Shown: positions 7,904-16,812, numbered from the stretch's first letter. The stretch: 31,087 bases of DNA from Bacillota bacterium (GCA_021781855.1 JAJXWC010000005.1:1-31087), one strand, 5' to 3'. The notes: a model not told the origin generated them from the sequence alone. Numbers and translations are program-made.

Positions 7904-9210
7904 TTTAATACCCCATAAATATCCTGTGAAATCTGCTGAATTTGCTCATCACTTGCTCCTGCAGTCTCAATCACTAAAATATATGGTGTGGGTGCAAAAA
8001 CAACAGCAGCGTCATGATTATCATTATCTGCATCACCTATTTTATGCGCTACAGGAATATTTTGTGGTATACCTGCTCTAATCTTCGTATTATCAAAAGT
8101 TGTGTTGAAGAGTGCATCAAAACAAGCTCCTCCCTCATTGTAAAGTGCTTCAAGTACATTTCCCACCATTTCAGCAGAAGCTTCACGAGTCGCTGGATTC
8201 CATGAGCTTCCCGCAATTTTATTAATTGTTTTTTGGTAGTCAGCACTAAATTTTTGCGTCTCATAGTAAGAAAGCATGTTACTTCCAACATTATCTGAAA
8301 GTTTCGCTGTACGATTGATGATATCTTGTAAACTGTAAACTTTGTTATCTGCTATCTTAGGTAAATTTCCTGTGCCTGCTGGCTGATAACTTCCATACCA
8401 GCCATTTACCGCAGAACTGTATAAAAGTGGGTCATTCAAACTAATTTGTCCTTCATTAAGCCGTTTTTGAACCCAATAAAGAATCGGAATTTTGGATAAA
8501 CTCGCAGAATACATTTTTTCATTTTGATTTACACCTACTGTAAACTTGCTATTAAGTTCTTTTACATAAATAGAATACTTTTTATCTTTATATTTTTGAT
8601 TGAGAAGATTTTGAACTTGCTGAAGTTTGGGATTTTCAAGTGACACATCTTTTGATGAAACCCAGCCTTTTTGCGCATTGCTTAGCGTAATTTCATAGTA
8701 TGTTCCCCAATGTGTTTGAGCAATTTTATCAGCCGATAAGATTTGATTCCCTGTTAAAACAGTCAAAACCTGTGTATCATAAGTCGTGAATGGATTGTAA
8801 AATACATTGACACTTTTTGAACTGTAAACTGTAAATTGTGAATTTATTCGAGAAAGTGGAATATCAGAAATCACCAAATCCTTATCTGCTGAAATATAAT
8901 CACCATTGGACAATTTAAAAGCTTTATTTGACAAAGTTGTCAAATTCAACTGCGTTTTAGCTGAAATTTCACCTACTTTTTTGGTCAAATTGACATCACT
9001 GTAAACCGGCAAGTTTTCAAAGGCAACAGCTCTTTGAGGAAGTACTGTCCACAGATTACTTTTGACAGTCTTATCAACTTTTGAAACAACTACTTTTTCC
9101 TTTTCTTTTGGTTTAGCAACACGATGTGGAAACGCAAAAAAGCCTGGGACAATAATTAAAATCATCACCAGGACCAGTCCAATATTGAGTTTTTTACTCA
9201 GCTTTTGCAT
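7900..9210 (-). CDS. Membrane-anchored serine hydrolase, class A beta-lactamase-like fold
   Basis: The 436-residue protein has one N-terminal membrane segment (about 9-27) and a basic linker. A region of roughly 55-195 looks like two SH3/GW-type modules. A beta-lactamase/PBP-like domain starts near 200. The nucleophile motif S-L-S-K is at 237-240 and S-D-N at 305-307, but the third motif reads K-I-G (390-392) instead of the usual K-T-G. Streptococci carry a similar gene at the same place, between divIC and tilS, of unclear function; the extracellular location and SH3-like modules suggest a role at the cell wall. Its start overlaps the HpaB-like gene by 17 nt and its stop overlaps tilS by 4. 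Real beta-lactamase activity seems unlikely given the position in a housekeeping unit. Confidence 0.8.
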   Translation of the reverse strand: MQKLSKKLNIGLVLVMILIIVPGFFAFPHRVAKPKEKEKVVVSKVDKTVKSNLWTVLPQRAVAFENLPVYSDVNLTKKVGEISAKTQLNLTTLSNKAFKLSNGDYISADKDLVISDIPLSRINSQFTVYSSKSVNVFYNPFTTYDTQVLTVLTGNQILSADKIAQTHWGTYYEITLSNAQKGWVSSKDVSLENPKLQQVQNLLNQKYKDKKYSIYVKELNSKFTVGVNQNEKMYSASLSKIPILYWVQKRLNEGQISLNDPLLYSSAVNGWYGSYQPAGTGNLPKIADNKVYSLQDIINRTAKLSDNVGSNMLSYYETQKFSADYQKTINKIAGSSWNPATREASAEMVGNVLEALYNEGGACFDALFNTTFDNTKIRAGIPQNIPVAHKIGDADNDNHDAAVVFAPTPYILVIETAGASDEQIQQISQDIYGVLK

Positions 9211-10630
9211 TTTCTAAAACCTTATCCAGCATCTGATTGGCAGCCTGTAAATCTTCTGTCAACCAGTGCATATTTTTAATCCACATTGGATTTCCGCCAT
9301 GAAGAAATTCGTATGTTCGTTGACGCTGGCCGAATGATTCGCCTGTAATATCCCATGCCAAATTAAGCAGAAGCGCACGGTCCTGCGCATCAATCAGCGG
9401 ACTCGTCATACTTGTTTTCAAAATCTCAGCAATATCTGTATTTTCAAATTCACGGAAATCAGGTACACCAACAACTGAACCGCTCGCAAACTCAGCAATC
9501 ACACGGAGGGCTTCATCATAATAATGAGTCAGACTTGCCCGAACAGCAAGAAGCACTTGCATATTAGGGGTCAGTACCCCATTTTCCATGTGTGCGGTCA
9601 CTTCACTTGCGATGATGCTTGATTTAATCATTTCAAGATTGACAGTTAAGCCACCAAGCATTTCCTGAACACGCAGAAAGCCGGTCAGTCCTAATTTTTC
9701 AGCCAAACGAACGGCTAGTCCTGTGACAAACTCTAATTTTACAAAACCACGCACTTCGTCTTGATGCGCTGTATGCACAAAGAAACCACTCGCAGGGAAA
9801 AAAGCATTTGATTTTTCAACTGAACCACAAACAAACAAATTTTCATTTGGGACAAAAACATCGTCCAAAATCACGAAAGCGTCCATTTCGTCAAAGGCAC
9901 CAGACAAGGGATAATCTTTCAGCGAAAATTCTGTCTTCATTGTCGGTTTACGACAAACTAATTTGACGCCTTCTGTGGCAAGTGGTAAAGAAAAAGCTAA
10001 CGCAAATTTTTCATCTGCCTCTGACAATCCCGGCAAATTAAAGACCAGAAGCTCATCAGCCAAAGGGGCTAACGTATTGACCTGTTTTGCGCCACGAACA
10101 ATGATACCGTCCGGACGTTTTTCTTTAATCCAGACCGCTGCGAATTCCTGTCCTTCATTGAGGAGCTCCGCTAAACCCTTTTGACGGTCAACTTGCGGGT
10201 TTTGAATGGCATGCGAAACAAATAAATCTTGATTTTTTACCCGATTTGCCCAATCCCGCGCATTTTTTGCATAATCAGCCCGCTCATCTTTTCCCAAAAC
10301 ATCTGCATAAAAGTCTAAAATTGCCACACCAGTATCAATAAAATCAGGTGTTCTTCCCAAAAATCCATAGCTCTCACGTGCAACTTGCTCATAAATTTTT
10401 CGCTTATGCGCCAAATCTTCAACTGTCAATGTCGGCATAAACAAAATCGAACGTTGCACACCGTGGTCATCATAACGGTAAATTTCAGGATGTTCTTCTT
10501 GCAGTTCATAGTAGCGCTGAACAAACTTCAAAGTCCTTGAAAATACAGGCTCTGAAGCCATATCTGTGACACGTTTTCCCCCATAATAAACGGCACGACC
10601 ATCATTGAGATTTCCGTCTTTTGTACTCAT
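9194..10630 (-). CDS. HpaB-family flavin-dependent monooxygenase (4-hydroxyphenylacetate 3-hydroxylase oxygenase-like)
   Basis: The 478-residue protein resembles the oxygenase component of two-component flavin monooxygenases that ortho-hydroxylate phenols with reduced FAD from a separate reductase (HpaC). Signature segments are RESYGFLGRTPDF (85-97), with the Arg-Gly-Arg-type flavin region, and FVSHAIQNPQVDR (137-149), where His140 corresponds to the family's substrate-binding histidine. The C-terminal helical part (VxxMLGG, YEFLHGG) also fits. No flavin reductase lies in the window, so the partner must be elsewhere. The ATG overlaps the S1 gene stop (ATGA), with SD AAGGAG. Position inside a division/tRNA gene group is odd for a catabolic-type enzyme. 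The substrate is not predictable from sequence; some family members act on other hydroxylated aromatics or are dehydratases. Confidence 0.85.
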   Translation of the reverse strand: MSTKDGNLNDGRAVYYGGKRVTDMASEPVFSRTLKFVQRYYELQEEHPEIYRYDDHGVQRSILFMPTLTVEDLAHKRKIYEQVARESYGFLGRTPDFIDTGVAILDFYADVLGKDERADYAKNARDWANRVKNQDLFVSHAIQNPQVDRQKGLAELLNEGQEFAAVWIKEKRPDGIIVRGAKQVNTLAPLADELLVFNLPGLSEADEKFALAFSLPLATEGVKLVCRKPTMKTEFSLKDYPLSGAFDEMDAFVILDDVFVPNENLFVCGSVEKSNAFFPASGFFVHTAHQDEVRGFVKLEFVTGLAVRLAEKLGLTGFLRVQEMLGGLTVNLEMIKSSIIASEVTAHMENGVLTPNMQVLLAVRASLTHYYDEALRVIAEFASGSVVGVPDFREFENTDIAEILKTSMTSPLIDAQDRALLLNLAWDITGESFGQRQRTYEFLHGGNPMWIKNMHWLTEDLQAANQMLDKVLENAKAE

Positions 10631-10923
10631 AAAAACTCCTTATTTTCAATTTGCAAATGCTCGATTTCTCTAGCGCTTGCTTCTAAAAAAGCGCCATAGG
10701 TGCTTTTAAATTCTTTTTCAATATAAATCAAGTCAATTTTTCCGTCTTCATGTACTGTTTCAATTTCAACGGTAATCAAATCGCCAATTTGCAGTTTCGG
10801 CAAACCTTTAGGAAAATTTGACCAACGTAGGAGTCCTTTTTTGATTGTCTTGTCAAATCCAGTCCCATTTGTCAAACTTATAAATAAACCAAATTTAGTG
10901 ATACGGTTAATCCGACCAATCAT
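10627..10923 (-). CDS. Small S1-domain RNA-binding protein, YabR-like
   Basis: The 98-residue protein begins directly with an S1 fold (MIGRINRITKFGLFISL, 1-17) and has the downstream S1 segment L-x-I-G-D-L-I-T-V-E-I-E near 44-55. It occupies the position of Bacillus yabR, right after divIC. The family binds RNA or ribosomes; a specific role is not known to me. It overlaps both neighbours by 4 nt (ATGA on each side) and has no clear SD of its own, so it is likely translated by coupling to divIC. The last 30 residues are a charged tail without assignable domain. Confidence 0.8.
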   Translation of the reverse strand: MIGRINRITKFGLFISLTNGTGFDKTIKKGLLRWSNFPKGLPKLQIGDLITVEIETVHEDGKIDLIYIEKEFKSTYGAFLEASAREIEHLQIENKEFL

Positions 10924-11294
10924 TGCGATAAGCCGCCTGTTACTGGCGAATCTGGAGTCTCAAATATTTTTTCTCCCGGATTGGAATAGTCATATCTGCT
11001 CCGCGCATATTTCAAAACAAAATTCGGGTCTTTCAATTTCTGAATTTCAGCGCTTTTAATTTTCGCATCACTTGCTAACTGGGTATTTTGCTGAATCGCC
11101 TGTTGTTCAAGCCCTTTTTGTTTCTGCAAATTTTCATAAGACTGTACCAAGCTCATACTTGCCAAACTAAAAAGCAGCATCGCAACAACCAAAATAATCC
11201 CCAAATGCTTACGTTTAGGTGCTGGAGCGATTTTTTCCTGTAATTTTGCATTGGTAAAATCATTGTTTAAACGAATCACTTTTTTAGTCTCCAT
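10920..11294 (-). CDS. divIC: Septum formation initiator DivIC (FtsB-like)
   Basis: DivIC is a bitopic division protein that forms a complex with FtsL and DivIB (FtsQ) to activate septal peptidoglycan synthesis. The 124-residue protein has a basic cytoplasmic N terminus, one membrane segment (about 31-50), a coiled coil (about 52-88) and the family's C-terminal motif LKDPNFVLKYARSRYDY (87-103). The start overlaps the rqcP-like gene by 11 nt, with AAGGAG further upstream inside that gene. Its stop overlaps the S1 gene. Neighbours agree with the Bacillus yabO-divIC-yabR order. Confidence 0.93.
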   Translation of the reverse strand: METKKVIRLNNDFTNAKLQEKIAPAPKRKHLGIILVVAMLLFSLASMSLVQSYENLQKQKGLEQQAIQQNTQLASDAKIKSAEIQKLKDPNFVLKYARSRYDYSNPGEKIFETPDSPVTGGLSQ

Positions 11295-11562
11295 CTTCGT
11301 TGTCTCCTTTGATTCTCGTCTCGCTTACCAGTTGATACATTTTATCAGCATCTTCTTTGCGTGTAAATTCTTTCGTTTCTAGCACCTTTGCTTCAACAAT
11401 CTTATTGCCGAAACGAATTTCGATAAAATCATTTGTTGTAACATCACTTGAAGATTTTGCCAATTTTCCGTTGATTTTGATACGGCCTTTGTCAGCGACT
11501 TCCTTTGCCACCGTGCGACGTTTGATTAAACGCGACACTTTTAAAAACTTGTCTAATCTCAT
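11284..11562 (-). CDS. rqcP: S4-domain RNA-binding protein, RqcP/YabO-like
   Basis: The protein starts MRLDKFLKVSRLIKRRTVAK, the usual opening of the short S4-domain proteins of the RqcP/YabO type, which bind stalled 50S subunits and help RqcH add alanine tails in ribosome quality control. I place the start at 11562 (92 residues). A longer frame opens upstream at 11697, but that extension overlaps the mfd end, has no resemblance to the family, and contains the promoter. An extended -10 TGTTATAAT lies exactly 6 nt before this ATG and there is no SD, so the mRNA may be leaderless (see findings). An in-frame ATG two codons upstream falls inside the -10-to-start spacer. The acidic tail (KGDNEDGD) is unremarkable. 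Confidence 0.88.
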   Translation of the reverse strand: MRLDKFLKVSRLIKRRTVAKEVADKGRIKINGKLAKSSSDVTTNDFIEIRFGNKIVEAKVLETKEFTRKEDADKMYQLVSETRIKGDNEDGD

Positions 11563-11577
11563 GCTCATATTATAACA
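11563..11577 (-). promoter_or_regulatory. Extended -10 promoter abutting the rqcP start codon
   Basis: On the minus strand TG-T-TATAAT (11569-11577) is followed by 6 nt and then the ATG at 11562-11560. Standard spacing puts +1 on the A of that ATG. The -35 region is poor, as expected for an extended -10 promoter. Confidence 0.65.
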
Positions 11578-11592
11578 CATTGACTCCAAAAT

Positions 11593-11614
11593 AAAAACGG
11601 CAGATGCCATTTTT
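11593..11614 (-). terminator. Terminator after mfd
   Basis: On the minus strand AAAAATGGC-ATCT-GCCGTTTTT forms a 9-bp stem with one wobble pair and continues into ATTTT. It lies 34 nt after the mfd stop and just upstream of the rqcP promoter. Confidence 0.55.
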
Positions 11615-11647
11615 ATTGATTTTTCTTCGTTTACAACGGTGTAAATT

Positions 11648-14600
11648 TCATTGTAAACTTTCATGTTTATCACGTAAACCTGATAAGGCTTCAACAAAAT
11701 TCATGATTTCGCTAAGCAAAACGACTGAATTTCGATTTTCATTTTTAAACTTAAATGTCATGCGTCCAAAATTCTCACCAACACTTGCCTTTAATGTCGT
11801 TGCGGCTAGAGCTTCAAAAAATTCTTGCGGGTCATATTTTGTATTTGCTGCTTTTTCCATGCTGAGCACAATTTCAAGCTTCGTTTTTTCGATTTTATCC
11901 ACCAGAGCATTATCTGCAAAATGTTTCAACAGACCGATTTCCAGCAAATAAGCAACTTCATCAGGATATTCACCAAAACGGTCCACTAACTCATCCTGTA
12001 ATTCTTCGTAGTTTACACGACTGTCAACTTGTCGAATACGCTTGTAAATCTCGATTTTCTGTCGTTCATCTGCAATATAATAGGTCGGAATAAAGGCATC
12101 TAAACCGAGCGAAATTTCAGCATTAGAACGTCGTTTTTGTTTCGTTGAACCTAAGCGTTTTTGAACCGCTTCTTCCAGCATTTGCGAATACAAGTCAAAA
12201 CCAATACTGTCAATAAAACCTGATTGCTCTGCGCCAAGCAAATTTCCTGCCCCACGAATAGATAAATCTCGCATGGCAATCTTAAAACCACTACCAAGTT
12301 CTGTAAATCCCTTGATTGCATCTAACCGCTTTTCTGATATTTCAGACAAGATTTTTTCTGGTCGATACATGAAGTAAGCATAAGCGACACGATTGGTTCG
12401 TCCAACACGCCCACGAAGCTGATAGAGCTGCGATAAGCCCATATTATCTGCATTTTCAATGAAAAGTGTATTTGCGTTTGGAATATCCACACCTGTCTCA
12501 ATGATGGTTGTCGCAACAAGGACATCATATGCACCAGCAATAAAATCAAGCAAGGTATTTTCAAGCTGAACTTCGCTCATTTGACCGTGAATATAGGAAA
12601 TACGTGCTTCTGGAATAAGTTCTTCAAGCTGACTCACTTTTTGTTCAATACTGTCAACTCGATTGTAAACGTAGTAAACCTGACCACCACGAGAAATCTC
12701 ACGGAGCACCGCATCTCGTACCACTCCATAATTATTTTCCATCACATAAGTCTGAACAGGATAACGATTGGTCGGTGGCGTTTCAATAACCGACAAATCC
12801 CGAATCCCTAGCATTGACATATGAAGTGTTCGTGGAATCGGTGTCGCCGTAAGCGTCAGTACATCAACCTGTGTTTTCAGCTCTTTCAGCCGTTCCTTAT
12901 GTTTCACGCCAAAGCGTTGCTCCTCATCAATAATCATCAAGCCCAAATCAAAGAAATGGATATCTTGCGAGAGCAACCTGTGTGTCCCAATGATTAAGTC
13001 AATCCGTCCTTTACGGAGTTTAGCCAAAATCTCAGTCTGCTGAGTTTTCGTCTGAAAACGGCTGAGTACCGCCACGTTTACACCAAAATTGACAAAGCGC
13101 TCGGTCATCGTCGTATAATGCTGCTCAGCAAGCACGGTTGTAGGAACAAGAACAGCGACTTGTTTGCTGTCATTAATCGCTTTAAAAGCTGCCCGCATTG
13201 CCACTTCGGTCTTGCCAAAACCGACATCCCCAACAAGCAGTCGGTCCATTGGACGCTCCATCTCCATATCATGCTTAATTTCATTTACAGAGCGAATCTG
13301 GTCTTCCGTTTCGACATAGGTAAAACCATTATCAAATTCTTCTTGATTGGCATCATCGGGCGAGAAAGCATAGCCACGCTGCGATTGCCTGGCCGCATAG
13401 AGTTTGATGAGGTCTTCAGAAATATCCTCAACTTGCTTGCTGACAGAAGTCATGGTCCGCCGCCAGCGCCCATCGTTCAGACGATTGATTTTCGGTGTTT
13501 TTCCCTCACCTGCGGTGTATTTGCTGAGCAGTTCGAGATGGTCAATCGGTACGGAAATCGTATCATTATTTTGATACTGAATCGTCAGATAATCACGGTG
13601 CATGCCATCAATCTGGATGGTCTGAATCCCAAGATATTTCCCAATACCATGCGTCTTATGCACCACATAATCGCCGATTTCAAGTTCATTATAATCTTTT
13701 AGACGTTCAGCATTGGTAATATTGAGCCGACGCGCTTTTTTCTTACGTGCTTTCCCGAAAATCTCACTTTCGGTAATGACCACTAATTTTTCATCAATAA
13801 AGTTGAAACCATTAGAAAGCTGTAAATTGACAAGATTGATTTGATTAGGTTGTAAACCTTGATTGTCAACTTCATGTAAACTCAATTCGAGTTCGTGTAA
13901 ACTTTTGCGCAGTTTTTCTGAGGATACTGCCAGTACAACTGTAAATTCTTGTTTGATAAAACGGTCAACTTCCGTATAAAACAGTTCCATTTGTCCGAAA
14001 AATTGCTGCATGGAATGCTGATTAAAATTAAACAAGCTGTCAAATCGCAGGTTGCCCAGTCCTTTTTGGAAATTGGAAAAGAAAGTCGCTGGCTTATAAG
14101 CACGAATTTTGGAAATGGTATCCAAAAGATAATCTTGGTCGTCAAATGAACGTCCCATCGTTTTTTCTGATAATATAAAATCTGCTAATTCTAGCTCAAT
14201 TTTATTATTCATTTCATTGACTTTTTGAAAATCATCAACAAAAATCTGCACATTTTTTGGAAAATAGTTCAACAAAGAAGCAGGTTTTTCATAAAAATAG
14301 GCGACAAATTTCCGCAAATCCTTATGAATAAAATGGTTTTGACTTGCTGCAATCACTTCATCAAAATAAGATTTTGACTTGTCATCATCAAGTGAAGTTG
14401 ACAGTTTTGTCAACTGCTTTACACCTCTTGTAAACTCATCTGCTGACAAAATCAAATCACTTGCAGGATAAATTTCGAGCTGTTCGAGTGAATGAAGTGA
14501 GCGCTGACTTTCTACATCAAATGCGCGAATCGTGTCAACTTCGTCACCAAAAAACTCCAAACGGACAGGATTTTCCGCATCCAATGGATAAATGTCAACG

Positions 14601-15136
14601 ATATCGCCACGCTGTGAAAATTCACCCGGTGTCATGACCCGTTGCGTCCGCTCATATCCTGCATTTGAGAGTAATTCTGTCAGATTTGACAGCTCAAATT
14701 CGTCTCCTTGTGTGAGGAGCACATAGTTTTCCAGATAATTTTCAGGCAGGGGCAGATAGGAGAGTAATGCCATAAATGGGACAACCAAAAATCCTGTTGC
14801 GGCATTATCCAACAGAAAATTGAGCGCTTCAAGCCGATAAGCGATGCGGTCTTTTGATGCCAACGCAAACTCGGCATAGACATTATCATCAGAAAAGAAC
14901 TGAAAAACATGCGGTTCGCCAACCAATGCGGAAAGCTCATCAAACAGCTCATTCGCATGAAACTGAGTGTCTGTGACAATCACATATTTATCAGGCACAT
15001 TTTCATAAGCATTTGCCATGACGAGCGCCTTTGCCGTTCCTGACAGACCTGTCAAAAGACTGCGTTCACGCTTGGAAAATCCGCGTTGCCAAGCTTGTAA
15101 ATCACGATTTTGGTCAAAAAATTCAATAATATTCAT
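11648..15136 (-). CDS. mfd: Transcription-repair coupling factor Mfd
   Basis: Mfd is a DNA translocase that removes RNA polymerase stalled at lesions and recruits UvrA. The 1162-residue length is standard. In order: UvrB-like domains in the first ~350 residues, the RNA-polymerase-interacting region around 480-560 (GDYVVHKTHGIGKYLG), a superfamily-2 RecG-like helicase core with Walker A GDVGFGKTE (about 632-640) and DEEQ box (about 736-739), and the C-terminal D7 domain. Its start overlaps the pth stop by one base (TGATG), so it is transcribed and probably translated together with pth. Within the gene, 14396-14415 is a short perfect dyad AGTTGACA/TGTCAACT. Confidence 0.97.
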   Translation of the reverse strand: MNIIEFFDQNRDLQAWQRGFSKRERSLLTGLSGTAKALVMANAYENVPDKYVIVTDTQFHANELFDELSALVGEPHVFQFFSDDNVYAEFALASKDRIAYRLEALNFLLDNAATGFLVVPFMALLSYLPLPENYLENYVLLTQGDEFELSNLTELLSNAGYERTQRVMTPGEFSQRGDIVDIYPLDAENPVRLEFFGDEVDTIRAFDVESQRSLHSLEQLEIYPASDLILSADEFTRGVKQLTKLSTSLDDDKSKSYFDEVIAASQNHFIHKDLRKFVAYFYEKPASLLNYFPKNVQIFVDDFQKVNEMNNKIELELADFILSEKTMGRSFDDQDYLLDTISKIRAYKPATFFSNFQKGLGNLRFDSLFNFNQHSMQQFFGQMELFYTEVDRFIKQEFTVVLAVSSEKLRKSLHELELSLHEVDNQGLQPNQINLVNLQLSNGFNFIDEKLVVITESEIFGKARKKKARRLNITNAERLKDYNELEIGDYVVHKTHGIGKYLGIQTIQIDGMHRDYLTIQYQNNDTISVPIDHLELLSKYTAGEGKTPKINRLNDGRWRRTMTSVSKQVEDISEDLIKLYAARQSQRGYAFSPDDANQEEFDNGFTYVETEDQIRSVNEIKHDMEMERPMDRLLVGDVGFGKTEVAMRAAFKAINDSKQVAVLVPTTVLAEQHYTTMTERFVNFGVNVAVLSRFQTKTQQTEILAKLRKGRIDLIIGTHRLLSQDIHFFDLGLMIIDEEQRFGVKHKERLKELKTQVDVLTLTATPIPRTLHMSMLGIRDLSVIETPPTNRYPVQTYVMENNYGVVRDAVLREISRGGQVYYVYNRVDSIEQKVSQLEELIPEARISYIHGQMSEVQLENTLLDFIAGAYDVLVATTIIETGVDIPNANTLFIENADNMGLSQLYQLRGRVGRTNRVAYAYFMYRPEKILSEISEKRLDAIKGFTELGSGFKIAMRDLSIRGAGNLLGAEQSGFIDSIGFDLYSQMLEEAVQKRLGSTKQKRRSNAEISLGLDAFIPTYYIADERQKIEIYKRIRQVDSRVNYEELQDELVDRFGEYPDEVAYLLEIGLLKHFADNALVDKIEKTKLEIVLSMEKAANTKYDPQEFFEALAATTLKASVGENFGRMTFKFKNENRNSVVLLSEIMNFVEALSGLRDKHESLQ

Positions 15137-15702
15137 CAGTTAAACTTATTCATTGCTTTCGTAAAATCATTATTTTCGAGGTAAAATTTTACCGCGTCAA
15201 CCGCCTTGAAAACGCCGTTTTGCGCACTTTCTGCGTCCTCATTGTCAAATCGTGTCAACACGTGGTTGACGACTTTCATATTATTTTTCGGACGACCAAT
15301 TCCGATTTTAACATGATTAAATTGCTCTGTCCCTACATGGACCAAAATGGACTTGATGCCATTGTGCCCGCCAGAAGAACCTTTCTGCCGCAGTCGAACC
15401 CGCCCCACAGGCGAATCCATGTCGTCAAAAATCACCGTCAAATCTTCTGGTTCAATATTAAAATAGGTCAAAAGCGGTTTCACCGCACGTCCCGATTCGT
15501 TCATAAAGGTCTGAGGTTTCACAAGAAACACTTTTTCACCATTTACAAAAGTTTCAGCGACCTCAGCGATAAAGGTTTTCTCCATTTTGAAACTCGTCTC
15601 TAACTCCTTGGCCAGCAAATCGACGGTCATAAATCCCATATTATGCTTGGTTTGTTCGTATTTATCGCCTGGATTGCCCAGACCTACTATCATTTTTGTC
15701 AT
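15136..15702 (-). CDS. pth: Peptidyl-tRNA hydrolase
   Basis: Pth recycles peptidyl-tRNA released from ribosomes by hydrolysing the ester bond. The start at 15702 gives MTKMIVGLGNPG; the frame remains open upstream to 15735 but those codons lie in the methyltransferase gene and do not resemble the family. Catalytic features are visible: Asn10 and His20 in the N-terminal motif, TFMNESG near residues 65-71, the DD of FDDMD near 92-96, and GSSGGHNGIKS near 107-117. Total 188 residues, normal. The ATG overlaps the stop of the methyltransferase gene (ATGA), and mfd follows with a 1-nt overlap. Confidence 0.96.
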   Translation of the reverse strand: MTKMIVGLGNPGDKYEQTKHNMGFMTVDLLAKELETSFKMEKTFIAEVAETFVNGEKVFLVKPQTFMNESGRAVKPLLTYFNIEPEDLTVIFDDMDSPVGRVRLRQKGSSGGHNGIKSILVHVGTEQFNHVKIGIGRPKNNMKVVNHVLTRFDNEDAESAQNGVFKAVDAVKFYLENNDFTKAMNKFN

Positions 15703-16319
15703 TTGTTTTCCCGCTTTCTTAACACAATTTCCCAAAACGTTTTTTTATTATTAAATCGCGATTTAGTCTGTTCTTTGACCGATATTTTTTTCCAGTTTTC
15801 GGTCAAGAAAAATTGCTGAACCATTTCTTCATCAAAAAAACGCTTCGTATTTCCATTTTTTGAATAAAAATTCCGCTCAATTTTTTCTCCTTGACCTGCA
15901 CCAAAATGAATATCTTTTGTCGAATTCACGCAAACAATCAATAAACCATCTACACTCAAAATCCGCCAGATTTCTTGTAAAATTTTTTCTGTCAGAGCTG
16001 ATGAAAAATAATGTAAAGATAATTGAGTAATCACGGTGCTTACAGATTGGTCAGCAAAAGGTAATGGTATGCGCAAATCTACTTTCTGTGTTTTAATGTG
16101 TGGATTTAGCAAGCTACAATTTTTAAGTGCTTCATCAGAAAAATCACAAGCCAAAACATCAAGTCCTTGACCTTCCAAAAAGTCTGACACTCCACCATTT
16201 CCACAACCTAAATCAAGTATTTTTCCCTCAGAAAATTGAGGTAAAAATTCATCTAACCAACCATCATATTCCGCCGTTTTTTCACTGTGATAAATCGCTT
16301 CCCAATAATTTTTCGTCAT
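15699..16319 (-). CDS. Class I SAM-dependent methyltransferase, substrate unknown
   Basis: The 206-residue protein has the Rossmann-type motif I LDLGCGNG (35-42), an acidic ribose-binding position in ACDFSDEAL (58-66), and motif IV/post-I pattern around VITQLSLHYFS (near 98-108), typical of small-molecule or unassigned methyltransferases of the methyltransf_11/25 type. No target-recognition domain is present. The gene overlaps the upstream kinase-like gene by 38 nt and pth by 4 nt, so the three are co-translated. Nothing in the context identifies the substrate; a link to tRNA or translation is only suggested by pth. Confidence 0.75.
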   Translation of the reverse strand: MTKNYWEAIYHSEKTAEYDGWLDEFLPQFSEGKILDLGCGNGGVSDFLEGQGLDVLACDFSDEALKNCSLLNPHIKTQKVDLRIPLPFADQSVSTVITQLSLHYFSSALTEKILQEIWRILSVDGLLIVCVNSTKDIHFGAGQGEKIERNFYSKNGNTKRFFDEEMVQQFFLTENWKKISVKEQTKSRFNNKKTFWEIVLRKRENK

Positions 16320-16812
16320 AATCTTCCTTCATTTCCGTTAAAAACCTATTGACCGCCTTTTTATTTTTCAACACAACTAAATTGGGTAAATCTTTAACTT
16401 TTTCATGTGGACTTTCTTTTAACCATATAAACATGAGTTTTAAAAATTGTAAACTAGGACGATAAGCGCTTTTTTCAATTCTCAATTTTTGCTTCAAAAA
16501 CCGCTTTAGCACACGATATTTTAAGACCTTCATCGGTAAATCAATGTAAACTACTTTGTCAACCTGATGTAAATCAGGAATGAATCGCTCACGCAGGCAA
16601 TCTTCAATGATAAAACTATTTTGCTTCAAAATTTCTTGAAAAATGCGTTCAATCTCATCATCTGCTCGTTTGTTATTCCCCGTTTTTGTACTTTCATCTT
16701 TCTGATGTACCACTTCGTCCAAATGATAAACAGGAATGTTAAGCCTATCTCCGAGTTTTCGTGAAAGCGTTGATTTTCCAGAGCCTACCGTACCAACAAT
16801 ATAGATTTTCAC
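16282..16812 (-). CDS. P-loop nucleoside-kinase-like protein (FlaR/AAA_17-type)
   Basis: The protein has a Walker A motif GTVGSGKST (7-15) at its N terminus, then HLDEVVHQ, a short lid-like basic region and a helical C terminus, resembling adenylate-kinase-like proteins annotated as topology modulation protein FlaR; true substrates of these are unknown. I choose the GTG at 16812 (176 residues) because AAGGGG stands 6-7 nt before it and the P-loop then begins at the usual distance; a TTG at 16827 is an alternative in the same frame. It overlaps the methyltransferase gene by 38 nt and heads the kinase-methyltransferase-pth-mfd unit. Confidence 0.7.
   Translation of the reverse strand: MKIYIVGTVGSGKSTLSRKLGDRLNIPVYHLDEVVHQKDESTKTGNNKRADDEIERIFQEILKQNSFIIEDCLRERFIPDLHQVDKVVYIDLPMKVLKYRVLKRFLKQKLRIEKSAYRPSLQFLKLMFIWLKESPHEKVKDLPNLVVLKNKKAVNRFLTEMKEDYDEKLLGSDLSQ

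Noticed and set aside
11563..11697. N-terminal extension of the rqcP-like frame to 11697
   Set aside because: The extension overlaps the mfd 3' end, contains the terminator and promoter, and is absent from the family.
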